A DNA stretch of 64,000 nt from Aquatica leii (taxonomy: Eukaryota; Arthropoda; Insecta; Coleoptera; Lampyridae), in NCBI GenBank assembly GCA_035610365.1, contig CM069432.1:166840035-166904034 (forward strand), in the 5' to 3' direction. Below, one piece after another: positions 1 to 11,399 of the stretch. A program made the position numbers and the translations under genes. Positions within the stretch are counted from its first letter, which is position 1. Each line of letters opens with the position of its first letter. Under the pieces are notes generated by a model. The model was not told the origin of the DNA. It searched no databases and was given only the letters and a program-made list of their open reading frames with translations.

Positions 1-1150
1 TACTGTTATTTTGTAAAGATTTTTAGTTTTAAAGGCGTTTCATTATGTCGTGAACTGTGACCTTGAGTCGAAAAGTGAAATTAATAAACTAAACATTTGA
101 TAAATGGATGTAAATCTCAAAAACGTTAGTCTCTTTAAAAGACGCCCATGCTACTAAAACTAAAAATCATTACATATTTATGTATTAAATAAAAATAAGT
201 TTGCTTATAATTATACGTAAAAACTTATAAATAACAAATACAACAAGAGCAAATATAGCATAGGAAAAATGTATCAGCAAATGTTTGTAAGGCGGATGAC
301 ATCAACATTTTGACATAAATTATATCGACTACAGCGCCACAGTTCTCAAGATCTTGAAAGACGTCTAATAGTTTGTATTTGCAAGTATTATAATTTCAAT
401 AAACAAATTGTAATATAATAGTCTAAAACATATAATTTGTAAAATTTTTGTCACATGGTCAGACGTTTTTTAATTACTAGCATTTATTAAAAGTTACAAC
501 ATTATTTACAGCAGCTTTTATATAAATGTTTTGAATAAATTTAATAAAGTTATCAATTTTTTAGTTTTTCTGCAGCTGAAAAAAACGTTTTCGTATTACG
601 TTATTCTATTAACTTTAGGTTTTTTGTCTAATTAATGTGATGCTTGTAAACTTATATTGAAAAATAATTTATTAACACGATACATGCTCTACATTTTGAA
701 GAGAAATCGATTTGCTACAAAGATTGTTTCAAATTACAGTTTAATATTTTAATATTCCACAAACATTTACAATATTGTTTTTTTGCGTTCTGTAAAAAAT
801 ATATTTTAGCTTAAAACAAACTATTTCCACACTTATTAATATTTAAACAATAATATTCTATGAACAACTTGCTTAAGTAAGTAATACATCGTAAATTATT
901 GTTGAGAGTTGTGCAGGAGAGTAAATGGTAATTAGTATTTCAACGAATTTATTTTATTAAACTTCAAAAACGGCTATACATCACGCTCACATATTTTACA
1001 GCTACTATGCTACCATCTATCGGCACAAGTTAGACAACTTAAGATATTATCACACTTATAATAAGTAAAGATTCGACTACACGAACTTAACGCTACTTCT
1101 CAATCAAAGCCTACACAAAAAATACGTTTTAAACATTTAAAAGGTTTCTT
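1..1150. other. AT-rich stretch, nothing recognised
   Basis: No open frame of useful length, repeat pair or motif that I can support. Homopolymer A and T runs dominate. It may be the eroded downstream part of the copia element that follows. Confidence 0.5.
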
Positions 1151-1167
1151 AAACTTAAACTCAGTCT

Positions 1168-1580
1168 ATGTTAAATTGTTCACCGACCAAATTCTTGGTA
1201 AGTGTATCAGCAGTCTGGTCTTTTGTATTTATGCACTCAATGAAAATCAGTTTATCATGTACAAAATCTCTAATAAAATTGTATTTAACATCAACATGTT
1301 TCAATCTTTTATGTTCTCATTTTTCAGTTAATCTATTACATGACATGTTGTCTTCAAATATTGTTAGAGTAGTTTTTGGAAAACCAAAGTCTTCAAGTAG
1401 GCTGGATCACCAATTTGCTCATCGATCTACGTCAGCTAAAGTCACATACTCAGCTTCAGTTGAAGACACCGCGACAGTAGGCTGTAATCCAGGACATCGT
1501 ACAACCAAATACTTTAAATAGAAAACCTGTCGTCAATTTTCTGTCATTTATGTTTCCAGCCCAATCCGAATTATGCTTTT
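1168..1580 (-). pseudogene. Ty1/copia RNase H remnant
   Basis: Read on the minus strand, this is the C-terminal RNase H domain of a Ty1/copia polyprotein, which removes the RNA template during reverse transcription. The diagnostic blocks appear in order: DWAG, then DRKLTTGFLF, then VSSTEAEYVTLA, then KHVDVKYNFIRD, then DQTADTLTKNL near the end. The acidic residues of the D..E..D core are still present. At least three in-frame stops and one frameshift (near 1490, between the TGFLF and STEAEY blocks) break it. The protein ends at about 1168, as expected for the end of copia pol. The gag part of the same lineage lies upstream at 2160-2600, and the pol sequence between is missing. Confidence 0.85.
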
Positions 1581-1649
1581 TTATAGCAAAAGATTGTCTC
1601 TAAGGCTTTTCATAATTCTTCAGGTGGATTGCTTTGTCCTTTTTACCCT

Positions 1650-2120
1650 ACATTCACAAGATTACAGATTAAATAGGGAAACTTTTTCGTAAGAATGGTA
1701 CTAAACCCATATTCAACTCGAAAGGCAAAATCTCTCAGATTCTTCCTTCTCCCAAAGACAAATTTCCTACACTTTCATCTCAAGGTGTATACCGAATTCC
1801 TTGTTCATGTTGTTTAGTCTATATTGGTGAAACCAGTCGTTCCGTCATTTCAGAACATGATCGTTGTATAAGGAAAAGGTATATTTCCATGTCTGCGGTT
1901 GCTCAACATCATTTTACTACAGGTCACAAGATAGATTTTGATAATGTTTTGTTGATTGCCAAATCTCCATTCTTTTGCAAGAGGAAATTCCGAGAAAGCA
2001 TAGAAATCATCAAACACCCCAATAACTTTAATCGCGATCATGGTTTCGAGCTATCCCCTCTTTGGTTCCGGCCGTGGAAGCCTTCGCTATTACATATCTC
2101 TAAAATTCTTTACATACAAT
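1650..2120 (+). pseudogene. Penelope-like element GIY-YIG endonuclease fragment
   Basis: An uninterrupted frame from about 1679 to 2095 encodes the GIY-YIG nicking endonuclease that ends PLE proteins. The GVYRIPCSC block, VYIGETSRS (the YIG half of the signature), SAVAQHHFTTGH, DFDNVLLIAKS and KHPNNFNRD follow in family order. Only the 3' end of the element is present; there is no reverse transcriptase upstream. It sits between the gag and RNase H pieces of a copia element on the other strand, so it probably entered copia, or a deletion joint in it. The absence of an in-frame stop suggests it is younger than the copia copy. Confidence 0.85.
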
Positions 2121-2159
2121 TAATTTTTAATTTCCGAATATTTATAAAATTATGATTTG

Positions 2160-2600
2160 CATTTAAAATTACATTTATGTTTCCTACTTTAGTAACATTC
2201 AAATCGTGATCATTTTTAGCGCCAAATAGCTTGATTCGATCTTCTAAATGTTTACTATGTGATTTTCTAAACTTCCTTTACTTCGATCAGATTAAAAAAC
2301 AAACTGTTGTTTTCAAAAGGTATTTTTCTGTCTACTTCGAGGTGTACTCCAAAAAGCTGCAGACCCACTTGAATATGACTCTCGTTGTTTTGTTTTCTTT
2401 TCATGACCCAACAACTTTTCCTTTACGAACTCCACCGTAAGTTTTTCAGTTTGCATTGTTTCCAAACCAGTTACTATAGCATCATATGACCTAGGTAGCA
2501 TTAAAAGAAAATTACATTCTACGTCGATGGCTTCCAGTTTAGCTCCAACACACACTCCAGCTCCTTTACAGTTTCATCAAAACTGTTCTCAAGAGACTCA
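2160..2600 (-). pseudogene. Ty1/copia gag remnant
   Basis: Copia-type gag forms the cytoplasmic virus-like particle. The clean segment at 2313-2555 (minus) carries the hallmark LLMLPRSYDAIVTGLET followed by LTVEFVKEKLL and a basic tail with the SGSAAFWS motif seen in insect copia gags. Below 2310 the frame continues poorly towards where the zinc knuckle should be; the CCHC residues are not intact. There is no ATG at the apparent start of the frame and the N-terminal part is unreadable. With the RNase H piece at 1168-1580 it marks the two ends of one element whose protease, integrase and reverse transcriptase are gone. Confidence 0.8.
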
Positions 2601-2984
2601 TTTTCACTTAGCTCAAATGTTTAAAAACAAATTTTTAGTAAATTTGGTAAAATTTAACATTAATTGCCGTTTTATTTCCTTTAAAGCGCCAAATTTTGAT
2701 GGCATATTGAATATTGGGGGCAGCCGTAAAATCTTTCAAATTTTAGTTAACAAGAATTGTCGGTGAAACTGTTTTTATACAGTATACAGTATTAATTAAA
2801 ATAAAAAAAAATTTAATTCACGTTTGTTAATTCTTTTATCTTTTGATCTTAACTATTTCATTATTATTATTTTTGCATGCTTTTTATTTAAAAACTTTTT
2901 ACGTAAAACTTGACTAAAATTGAGGGTCCCATCAAGATGGCAATCTATTAAAAAACATTTGCATACAACAACAGTGACCAAAAA

Positions 2985-3430
2985 CCATCGACCTGGCAAC
3001 AACGGAAAGCTACGCTTCCCTCTGGAAGTAATCACAGGCTGAAAAGTGTACACAACATTGTAAGAGATAGAAATCGTATTTGTAAACAAACGGCACGCAC
3101 TACATGTCAAACGACTATTCTGTTTGTTTACTTTTACATACATATTCCTATTACAACCTAAAGATACATTTTATTTATATTCTATGTTTAATGTTTGATT
3201 CAATTAATTTTAATATTTACGTACTTCAAATAATGCTGCTAGAACCGATTCTAAAATTTAAGGTTATAAGTATGTCAACATAAATTGACAAGTAGTGCGT
3301 ACAGTAAACATAAACAAATGTACTTCCTTTTCTACATGTTTGAGACAGACCCATTGCAAAAGTATACAGATTACTCGTCCAGAGGGAAACGTAGCTTTCC
3401 GATGTTGTCAGGTCGATGCCAAAAACCATG
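2985..3430. repeat. Imperfect inverted repeat (foldback)
   Basis: The left arm (about 2985-3110) and right arm (about 3285-3430) are inverted copies. Both contain a version of CGACCTGRCAACAWCGGAAA and GCTACGYTTCCCTCTGGA, plus a shared ACGCACTAC at the inner ends. The outer borders share CCAAAAACCAT. The spacer is about 180 bp and no protein is encoded. It resembles a decayed foldback or MITE. Confidence 0.55.
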
Positions 3431-4348
3431 GTTAAATTTCAAAAATTGATTAAAATTAATTATTTGTTGGTTATAAAAGAAAAACTACTACCATCACTAA
3501 AATAGGTTTTTAGATGTGTTATCAAACTGCATCCCGGTACTAACAGATTAGTTTACGTAATGTGCATAACAAGTGTTAATGGTATTATAAAACGGGGCAT
3601 TGCCAAAGTGTATTAACAAATTTACAACAATAATGGTTTGCAAAATACAGTTTACATAACATAAAACGTTTAATTTACTAACCAATTTTTTTATTTTATA
3701 CATTTATCGACACGAATATAAAGGCATCTACAGAGCACCGACCAACCTTGTTTTCAAATGTTGTAATATTGCAAGGAAAATTGTTTAAATCTTTTTAATT
3801 ATGTTTTCATAATTCACTATACTGAACCGTAATGATTTTGACCTGTATGGAAATGAGATTGGTCATAATGCGGCAAAAAGGTAAAGTATGTAAACTGTTA
3901 TTATAATCATATAATCATATTTTAGTTGTAAAAAGTAAATTAAATATTCCGTTTACATTCTATAGAAAATGGGACAGTCATTGAAGCAAGAGACTTAATA
4001 TGTTTATTGAATTAAATAGATACTAACGACATTTTGACAAACTATATGACATATAAGTTTAGTTCTTATATGGTAAATACAAATCAAAACAATAAAACAC
4101 GTAAGCAAAATACAGTTGTTTACTAACGCGTTTAGAGACTTCAAAAATTTATATTTTATATTACGTGACATATATGTTAGACAATTATCATTGTTTACAT
4201 TGGTATAAAATAAAACAAAAATTACTAAATAAAAATTTATTTGTAATCTTTAAATTTATTTTAAGTAAATGCTTAAAAACTGTAACACTTTGCCAACAAT
4301 ACATGTTTATTTGAAATAAAAATAAGTAATAACAATTATTTAAAATTT
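3431..4348. other. AT-rich stretch, nothing recognised
   Basis: No coding frame, inverted repeat or tandem structure that I can defend. Confidence 0.5.
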
Positions 4349-4476
4349 ATGACCGATGTTCAATATATTGTCCTTCAGCTTTGATACACGTATTTATTTG
4401 AAAAACATTACAAATCTCATCAACTTGAATATATAAACTGAATGTCTTCAATTGTGCACAGCCGATTTAAATATAA
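4349..4476 (-). pseudogene. Mariner-type transposase, C-terminal scrap (split by BEL)
   Basis: On the minus strand the last codons read CNVFQINTCIKAEGQYIEH and then a stop. This matches the usual C-terminus of mariner-type transposases (a cysteine-containing R/NxCIxxxGxxxEHL tail). The remainder of the same transposase lies on the far side of the minus-strand BEL element, at 18062-18420. The BEL element therefore landed inside this older transposon. Alone the segment is short; the split context makes the assignment credible. Confidence 0.5.
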
Positions 4477-4713
4477 TGTGAATTTTTGTATGTATTTTGG
4501 GGTTTGCTTAAGATACTTTCTTGATGCAACCCAGTGGACTGTATCTAATATGTTTGCTGATACACGAATATTGGTATAAGAACAAACTATTTTAACTTTT
4601 ACTCGTTTATTATTTTAATGACACACGTTTTTTTTTTACATATATCTATGACAGGCCAAAACCTACTACTTGCGTTAGCGTTATCCCCTTAGCAACAAAA
4701 TTCTAACAAAGCA
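4477..4713 (-). repeat. BEL(-) 3' LTR
   Basis: A 237-bp repeat that starts TGCTTTG and ends TTCACA on the minus strand and recurs at 17849-18061. The two copies match closely in their outer thirds but differ in the middle, where the other copy has a replaced segment. Confidence 0.8.
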
Positions 4714-4724
4714 GGCCCCCGTTG
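4714..4724 (-). other. Polypurine tract of BEL(-)
   Basis: On the minus strand, CAACGGGGGCC lies directly before the TG that opens the 3' LTR. This is the expected place and composition for the plus-strand primer. Confidence 0.6.
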
Positions 4725-4772
4725 ATAAGATTCAGCTTATCAAAACAACTATAAATAGTGTGATAAAATAGA

Positions 4773-5715
4773 TTATTGTCCTGTATGCACTTCACTGTTG
4801 TCTTGTAATAATAAAGACAAATTTCGCACAGAGCGCTTAATCACCCCGTTAGTAGTTTTTATTGACACGACACGTACAATTTTGTCGGAACCAGGATGTA
4901 GTTCGGTGATGCGTCCTAGTTTCCACATAGAAGAGATTAAACTTTGATCTTCTACTAGTACCAGAGACCCGATATGAACGTTTGGATCTGATGTACACCA
5001 CTTATTACGTTGCTGCATCGTGTGTAAATATTCATTTTGCCATCTTTTCCAAAAGTGTGACAACATATATTGAATATGTTTCCATCTATTTAGTAGATTT
5101 GCTGGTTTCTCCATGACATTAGGTGTAGGTAACGTAGTCAGAGGTCCGCCAATCAAAAAATGGCCAGGAGTAAGTGCTTGCAAATCGTTAGAGTCGTTGG
5201 ATAATGGGGAAATTGGACGAGAATTTAGGACAGATTCAATTTGAGCAAGCAGCGTGTTTATCTCATCGTACGTAAAACTATGCATGCCAATGGATCGTTT
5301 AAGGTGATATTTTATAGATTTGACAGAACGTTCCCATAACCCACCAAAATGTGGCGTTCTAGGCGGTATGAAATGCCATGTAATTTCTAAACTACTGAGT
5401 CTAGATAATTCGTCTTTACATTCATTTGACGATATTAGCTTAAACAAACACTGAATCTCGCGATTAGCTCCAATAAAATAAGTTCCGTTGTCTGAATATA
5501 TGTTTAAACAAATTCCACGGCGTGCAATAAACCTTTTAAAGGCAGCCAGAAACGCGGTCGTGGTCAAGTCTGTAATTACTTCTAAGTGAACCGCGCGTGT
5601 AGCAAAGCAAATAAAAGTAGCAATATATACTTTATGTGCAGACCTTCCACGTCTACGAAAATCTGTAGCATAAAAAGGTCCGCAGTAATCAACTCCGCAA
5701 TTCTCAAATGGTTTG
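4773..5715 (-). pseudogene. BEL/Pao integrase core and C-terminus
   Basis: This is the DDE integrase that joins cDNA to host DNA. Reading from 5715 down, the frame shows CGVDYCGPF (first Asp), ATRAVHLEV, KRFIARRG, IYSDNGTYFIGAN (second Asp) and WHFIPPRTPHFGGLWERSVK (catalytic Glu). Then come the BEL-typical LNSRPISPL and LTPGHFLIGGPL, and a C-terminal SH3-like block (GSLVLVEDQ, LGRITELHPG). All three catalytic residues survive. One frameshift near 5716 separates it from the upstream H2C2 zinc region. The stop at 4773 is about 50 bp from the polypurine tract, so the C-terminus looks complete. Confidence 0.88.
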
Positions 5716-7334
5716 TGGGTGTAACGCGGTGTAAAGGTAAATCGCCCATTAAATATTTAAGATTTACAGGAGCAGCCTTTCTGCAAGGAATGCAATTGAA
5801 AACAATTTTTCGAACTAACGGTTTTATTGCTAATGGCCAAAATTTTGTACGAATAGAAGCTATGACGGCTTGTACACCAGCATGTAATAATCTAGTATGT
5901 TCGTACTGAATAAGAAGCACGGTAAAATGACTGTTGTGTGGAAGCAACATTGGGTATTTTTGATTATAAGATACGTTAGCATTACGAAGTCTACCTCCAA
6001 CACGAAGTATGTTAGTATTGTCAAGAAATGGAGACAAGTTAATCAACTTGCTATCTTTAGGAACTACTTTATGTTTTATGAAATAGTTTATTTCCTTCGC
6101 AAACGAGTACATTTGCACTATTTTAACTAATGATAGAATCGAAGATTGTATTTCGTGCGTGGATAAAGAATTTGTAATTTTATCATCTGCATGCCGACAG
6201 TTATGAACAAAACGAAGACAGTATGCATGAACTCGAATGAGTTTTGTGTAAGATGAATACCTCTCTATTATAGAATCTTGCAAAGAAGTAAAAAATACTT
6301 GTTTGGGTTTGACCTTTTCTAAGTCTAGTATAGGTTTCCAAGTTTGTTTAGGATAACCATCAAAACTTGCTGACAACCATGTTGGACCGTGAAACCATAA
6401 ATTCGAGTTTTTTAACAGATTGGGTAGACACCCACGAGAGATAATGTCAGCTGGATTCTGCTTTGAATCTACGTGGTACCAGTCGACAACTTTGGTTAAT
6501 GAGTGAATTTTTGACACTCGATTTGCTACAAATAATTTCCAGCTTCCCCCAGGTTTGGAAATCCATGAAAGAACTATAACAGAATCAGACCACCAATAGT
6601 ACTTTTGGAAACTCAAGTTAGAATTATTTTTAACTTCTAGACCTAGCTGAGCTAACAAGAGTGGAGCACTTAATTCTAAACGCGGTAGAGATACCTTTTT
6701 CAATGAAGCTACTCTTGATTTTGAACATAATAAATGAATCAAATGATTATTGTAAACGTCTGTAGTTTTAATATATATACACGCTCCAAAAGCTTTCTCG
6801 CTGCTATCTGCAAATCCATGCAGTTCTATTGAAATATAGTTAGATAGTGTAGTGTTTCGAGGTACAGTTAACTGCGAAAGGTAATTTAATTCTGCTAAAA
6901 ATGTTACCCACGTGTTATGAAGCGCACTAGGAATTATTTCATCCCAGTCGATTTTTAACTTCCATAACTCTTGCATCATAAGTTTAGCTAAAACTATACA
7001 CGGGCTAATTATACCCAGAGGATCATAAATCTGAGAAATAATAGACAATACGCTACGTTTGGGAAACTGTTGATTAGTGTTTATAGTAATGGTATGATAA
7101 TTTAAAGTATCTAAGTTGGCGTTCCAAAGTAACCCAAGAGTTTTTGCTCCTTCTGGTTTATCAACTAAGGATTTTGTGTAATTTGGATTAGATATGTTTT
7201 GTAATAAACGAGAATTATTGGATGTCCCATTTATGTAATTCGAAACCATATTTGTTAAACAAATGTATAATGTCATCCCTAATTTTCAATAGATTTTCTA
7301 AGCAATCGTCACAGGCCAAAAGATCATCTACAAA
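5716..7334 (-). pseudogene. BEL/Pao pol: RT palm end, thumb, RNase H, integrase H2C2
   Basis: From 7334 downwards the first codons give VDDLLACDD, the catalytic YxDD region, immediately beside the inserted Tc1-like element. A one-base frameshift in a G run near 7228 follows the ELHKW block. Then come the RT connection (KTLGLLWNA), PKRSVLSIISQIYDPLGIISP, the RNase H blocks ELHGFADSSEKAFGAC and WWSDSVIVLSWI, VDWYHVDSKQNPADIISRG, and the integrase zinc region HTRLLHAGVQ to CIPCRKA. The methionine at 7276 is internal and not a real start. The frame runs on into nonsense below 5716 because of the integrase frameshift. Confidence 0.88.
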
Positions 7335-7336
7335 TA

Positions 7337-7914
7337 CACTACCGGCCATAAATGAGGGATCACCGGTCCATCTATTCATTATTCTGTCTTTCTACCTGTT
7401 TTTATGATCATAATAAAATAAAAACTTCTGTATTTGTAAACAATAATAAACTGTTAATTATAGAATTATTGTATATTACAGAAGAAAACATTTCAAGTAA
7501 AACATAAAAAAAAAATCTTGTCGCAAGCAGTTTGTGGTCACAGCTGCTGTTTACATATTCTTTCATAAATGTTTAGTTAAGTTGGTTTACACCATTTTAT
7601 TACTGTAATAGCTATAATAATACATTATTTATGCCATTAGTATACTATTCCCTATATTAGCTACGAAATATTAGTCTACATTTAAAAATTGCGAAAGCAG
7701 GTGCTGAAACGTGCGTTCCGCGTGAAAATTATAAAAAAAATAGTTTAAAAAAATCAATCATCCCAAAACGAACCGAACTAAGTCCGGGAACACGTCGCGT
7801 CACTTTACATAAAGAAAGTAATTCCTTGCGAAACTACGTTTCTTTTTAAATATACTTGCTGTATAGTAGTTTTGTGCAGTTTTTGTAGTGATCCCTGACT
7901 TTTGGCCGGTAGTG
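7337..7914. mobile_element. Tc1-like MITE inserted in BEL(-) reverse transcriptase
   Basis: A 578-bp non-coding unit with terminal inverted repeats of about 28 bp. Both ends open CACTACCGGCCA and continue through a version of AGGGATCAC. It is bracketed by TA at 7335-7336 and 7915-7916, the Tc1/mariner target duplication. The CACTACCGGYCAAAAGT-type terminus is characteristic of a large Tc1 group. Removing it with one TA makes the BEL frame run LSDI directly into FVDDLL. No transposase is visible inside. Confidence 0.85.
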
Positions 7915-7916
7915 TA

Positions 7917-9955
7917 TGTCTGACAGTATAGCTCTTGACGCCTCAGGAAATTTTGCTTGATTTTGTTTTGCAATCTCGTGTAAGGCTCGAATAGAAATAA
8001 AAGGAGAACACGCAATACCGTATGTAACAGTGTTGAGTTTGTACGTAGAGATAGGTTGATTGGGATCAGACCTCCATAAAATCTTTTGAAATTCGCGATG
8101 TGGTTCATACACCAAAATTTGTCTAAACATTTTGCTGACATCACCAGAAATAACGTAACGATGAGTTCGAAATCGCAAAAGAATATAAAACAAGTCTTGT
8201 TGTAACTTGGGACCTCGCATGATAACGTCGTTAAGCGAAAGATTTGAAGTCGTTTTGCATGACCCGTCAAATACAACTCTGATTTTGGATATTAAACTAG
8301 CTTCCCTAAACACGGCATGATGTGGTAAATAATACTGTTTATTAGAGTCTGTACACTCCGTGTCATATGACATGTGTCCCAAATTTTCGTATTCAGACAT
8401 GAATTCTAAATATTGCTGCTTTAGGAAAGGATTTACCTTAAACTTATTTTCTAGAGTGTGGAAACGCTGCAAGGCAATAGCTTTCGAAAGACCTAATTGC
8501 GAAGTATTGTTTCGAAACGGTAAATGTACAATAAATCGCCCATGTTTGTTTGTTGTGGTAGTTTTTGCAAAAAGATCCTCGCAATAATTATCTTCTATCG
8601 AGAGTTTATATGAAGTGTTTTCATTGTTAGGCAATTCCTCCAAGTTCCAAAATTTTTGAAAATGTTCAAGCAACAATTCGTTGCTAACGTTACAAAGTAT
8701 TGAAGTAGGCATTGCATTTTGTATTGAAGGTGAGCCCGAAACGATCCAACCAAACAAAGTTTCGCGATATACTAGGTTATCGCTGTTGGTACTGATTTGA
8801 CCAGCACACAAGCTTTGCCAGAATAATTCGGCACCAATAAGGATATCAATAGGACCGCTAACATTGAATTTTGGGTCAGCTAATTGGATATTGGGCGGAA
8901 TTTTTAGTGTCGATACATTAAAGCTAACACTAGGCAAATTGTTTGTGATTTTAGGTAGTACAAGACAATTTATTTGTTTATTGAAAGATGAGTGCATCGA
9001 TTCTAACGTAAAAGTAATGGATTCCTTGCAGTTTATTTCCGCTTGTCCTATGCCTGCTACCGATGTTGAATTTAAACTACCTTTTAGTTTTAACTTGTTC
9101 CTAAACGATTGACTACAAAAGTTACTCTGAGATCCGCTATCAAGTAGAATTCTGGCTTCAATGGGATTCCGTAATGAATCAAACACAATAACTAATGCTG
9201 TTGACAAAAGAACGTTTGCTGGTAGGTTTGAGCAACTAGAAGCAGCAACAATGTTACTATTTTCAACACTCTGAGCTACAACAGGTGTTGTAGATGCTAT
9301 TACTGGTTCTATATTAATCGAGTTGTTACCATTGCTGTTTGTGTCTAGATGTAGAAGTGTATGATGTTTTTTCGAGCACCTTCTGCAAGTCGACGATCGA
9401 CAATTGACAACTACATGGTTTGCCTTTAAACAATTAATGCATAACTTAGCATTTTTAATTGCTTTTAGACGGTCGGGTTGTGAAAACGAAAGTAACTTCG
9501 TGCAGCAATAAATTGTATGAGAATCATTATTGCAAATTGAACAAAATGTAATTTTGCCTTTAGGAGGGCTGTGTGAACGACTATGAAAAGAGTTGAATTT
9601 TGATTGAGGTTTATTACAGTTTTTGACAACTATGTTGCTTTTACAAACGAGTTGATGATGTTTGCTAGAATTCATTTGCTCTAAAATTTGACAACGTGAA
9701 TTCAGAAACTCTAATAGCGATGTAAATGTAGGAATGTCTCGGCTACAACTTTGTTTTTCCCAATCACGTCTTGTATTGATATCAATTTTGGAGCTAATAA
9801 AATAAACTAATATTAAATCCCAAGAGTCTGTATCTATAGAAAGCGAATGCAAGTTCCGCAATATTTTGTTTATTGTGTCAACCAACGCACGTAAAGAATC
9901 TTGGTTTTCTTTGACTACGGACGATAGATTAAAAAGCTGTTCGATTTGACCAAAA
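7917..9955 (-). pseudogene. BEL/Pao gag C-terminus, protease and RT N-terminus
   Basis: The open frame runs from 9955 on the minus strand. After capsid sequence comes a Cys/His-rich nucleocapsid (CSICNNDSHTIYC, CINCLKANHVVVNC, CRRCSKKHHTLLH). The aspartic protease active site is LLDSGSQSNF. The reverse transcriptase follows (YLPHHAVFREASLISKIRVVFDGS, LNDVIMRGPKLQQDL, SGDVSKMFRQI, NTVTYGIACSPF, PEASRAILSDI). At that point the Tc1-like element interrupts it; the final 20 or so codons of the apparent ORF are transposon sequence. The frame upstream of 9955 continues into the gag piece at 16803 once the nested plus-strand BEL and its GCCGC duplication are disregarded. Confidence 0.9.
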
Positions 9956-9960
9956 GCCGC
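9956..9960 (+). other. Target-site duplication GCCGC (left copy)
   Basis: GCCGC lies directly before the TG of the plus BEL 5' LTR and is repeated at 16798-16802 directly after the CA of its 3' LTR. A five-base duplication is normal for BEL/Pao integrases. Confidence 0.9.
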
Positions 9961-10349
9961 TGTACAGTTTTGTATAATCTATAAATATTTAAATTATTTC
10001 AATTTTTTACCGCTTGCTAAGTTTTGTGTTGTTAGCGCCTGCGGGTTGCTTACGTTGAACGTGTGGCGTTGTTAAATAGGCAGTGTATTGTTAAGGGTGC
10101 TAAGGTACATACTTGATACCTCCTTGTATGCCCAAGTATCGGCACATTTATAATTATTACAATCTGTTTATACTGCGTTTTTGTATTACCAGTGTACAGT
10201 TTAGTGCATTAAAATTTATAAGTTTTCTTTTGATTCGAGGCGTTTACATTTATTTTGAAATCCAGCATTTACGGCAACGTTTTCCTTCTTGAAAACGTTG
10301 AATTTATTTTTTCTTGAACTTTTGTATCGACAAACTCTACAACGATACA
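9961..10349 (+). repeat. BEL(+) 5' LTR
   Basis: 389 bp, opening TGTACAG and ending ACGATACA. It is repeated at 16409-16797 with two substitutions, one near 10074 and one near 10321. Confidence 0.92.
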
Positions 10350-10354
10350 AAGTT

Positions 10355-10371
10355 TGGTCCTTCGTCAGCCG
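10355..10371 (+). other. Primer-binding site, tRNA-Tyr
   Basis: TGGTCCTTCG followed, after two extra bases, by AGCCGAA. It is complementary to the 3' end of eukaryotic tRNA-Tyr (…CGGCTCGAAGGACCA). It lies five bases after the LTR. The minus-strand BEL has an uninterrupted version at 17831-17847, which supports the call. Confidence 0.7.
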
Positions 10372-10887
10372 AATTTATGGTTTTCGCTTCGATTTTTCAA
10401 AAAACAACATTTAATTCATCGACTAATGTGTTGGAGAAAGAACGCAACATAGTGTTACCTCTGCAACAAAGAGAGATAGTAGCAAGAGCATTTTCCCGGC
10501 ATTTCGCAGGTGTGACTTAAGGGTGCGGTGCCCTTTGAGCCGTCTCCGTCTATCCATAAAAGCGTGAGTAAGCCTTTCCTTCTTTATCATATCACCTATT
10601 GTTACGGCGTATAAAATAATTTCGTTATTAATTTTGTTTGTAAATGTAACACGTATTCGCATAGTGTTTTAGCATTTTTAACAGCAAATTCGATAATTAT
10701 CATCGAATATTATAATAATTCAATCGTTCGCAAATTAAAATTTTGCATTTTACATTTGATATACAGTTTTGTGTAATTATTCTCGAACGGTTTAAATACA
10801 AATTTAATTTAACGTTCACACCTAGTGTTATCAGTCTATAATTAATTTAGTTAAAGAGATTTAGTTATTTAGCCATTAGTAATTACA

Positions 10888-11385
10888 ATGACCTCAAAGA
10901 AAGAAATAAAATTACTTTTTGTAAATGCCAAGGGCATTATCCTACAATTAGAAGAATTTAAAGATCTGCTTGATTCTATCAATGAAAATCTTTCAGAAAC
11001 TAATTTAAAACGACTCAAATTCGAGCTTGATATTTTTAAACCTTTATTGGACGAATACAAAAAAACTATTAATTCAATAATAGCTAACAATTCTGATATC
11101 GGTGACTTACTAAGTCTCACTGAATTCCGTAAGCAATACGTTTATTACTCAATTAATGCCGAAGGTTTATTAGAGCATGATAATAAACAAAAACTTTTTT
11201 CCCGTAGCAGTTCAAGCGAATCCATTGCAAGTAATCGTGGTACAAAAGATAATATTAAGCTGCCTACAATTTCTCTACCTATTTTCGATGGTAGTTACCA
11301 AAACTTTAGGAGTTTTTTCGAAACCTTTGAAGCCCTTGTCGGCTACAACGCTGACTTGTCCCAGACAGTAAATTTTTATATTTAA
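10888..11385 (+). pseudogene. BEL(+) gag, N-terminal part
   Basis: The gag start is taken at the ATG at 10888 (MTSKKEIK). Residues 1-80 are a charged helical region typical of BEL gag N-termini. Near residue 125 comes the family block KLPTISLPIFDGSYQNFRSFFETFEALV, which begins the capsid. A one-base frameshift near 11378, beside T and A runs, ends the frame after LSQTVNFYI. The downstream frame continues the capsid at KNCLKGPAGEMI, so gag was one protein. The same region of the minus-strand BEL (16803-17401) aligns well. Confidence 0.85.
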
Positions 11386-11399
11386 AAAATTGTTTAAAG

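Noticed and set aside
4440-4480. Target-site duplication for the outer BEL(-)
   Set aside because: The bases beside the two LTR ends (ATATAA against GGCCA or AAATT) do not match under any boundary I tried.
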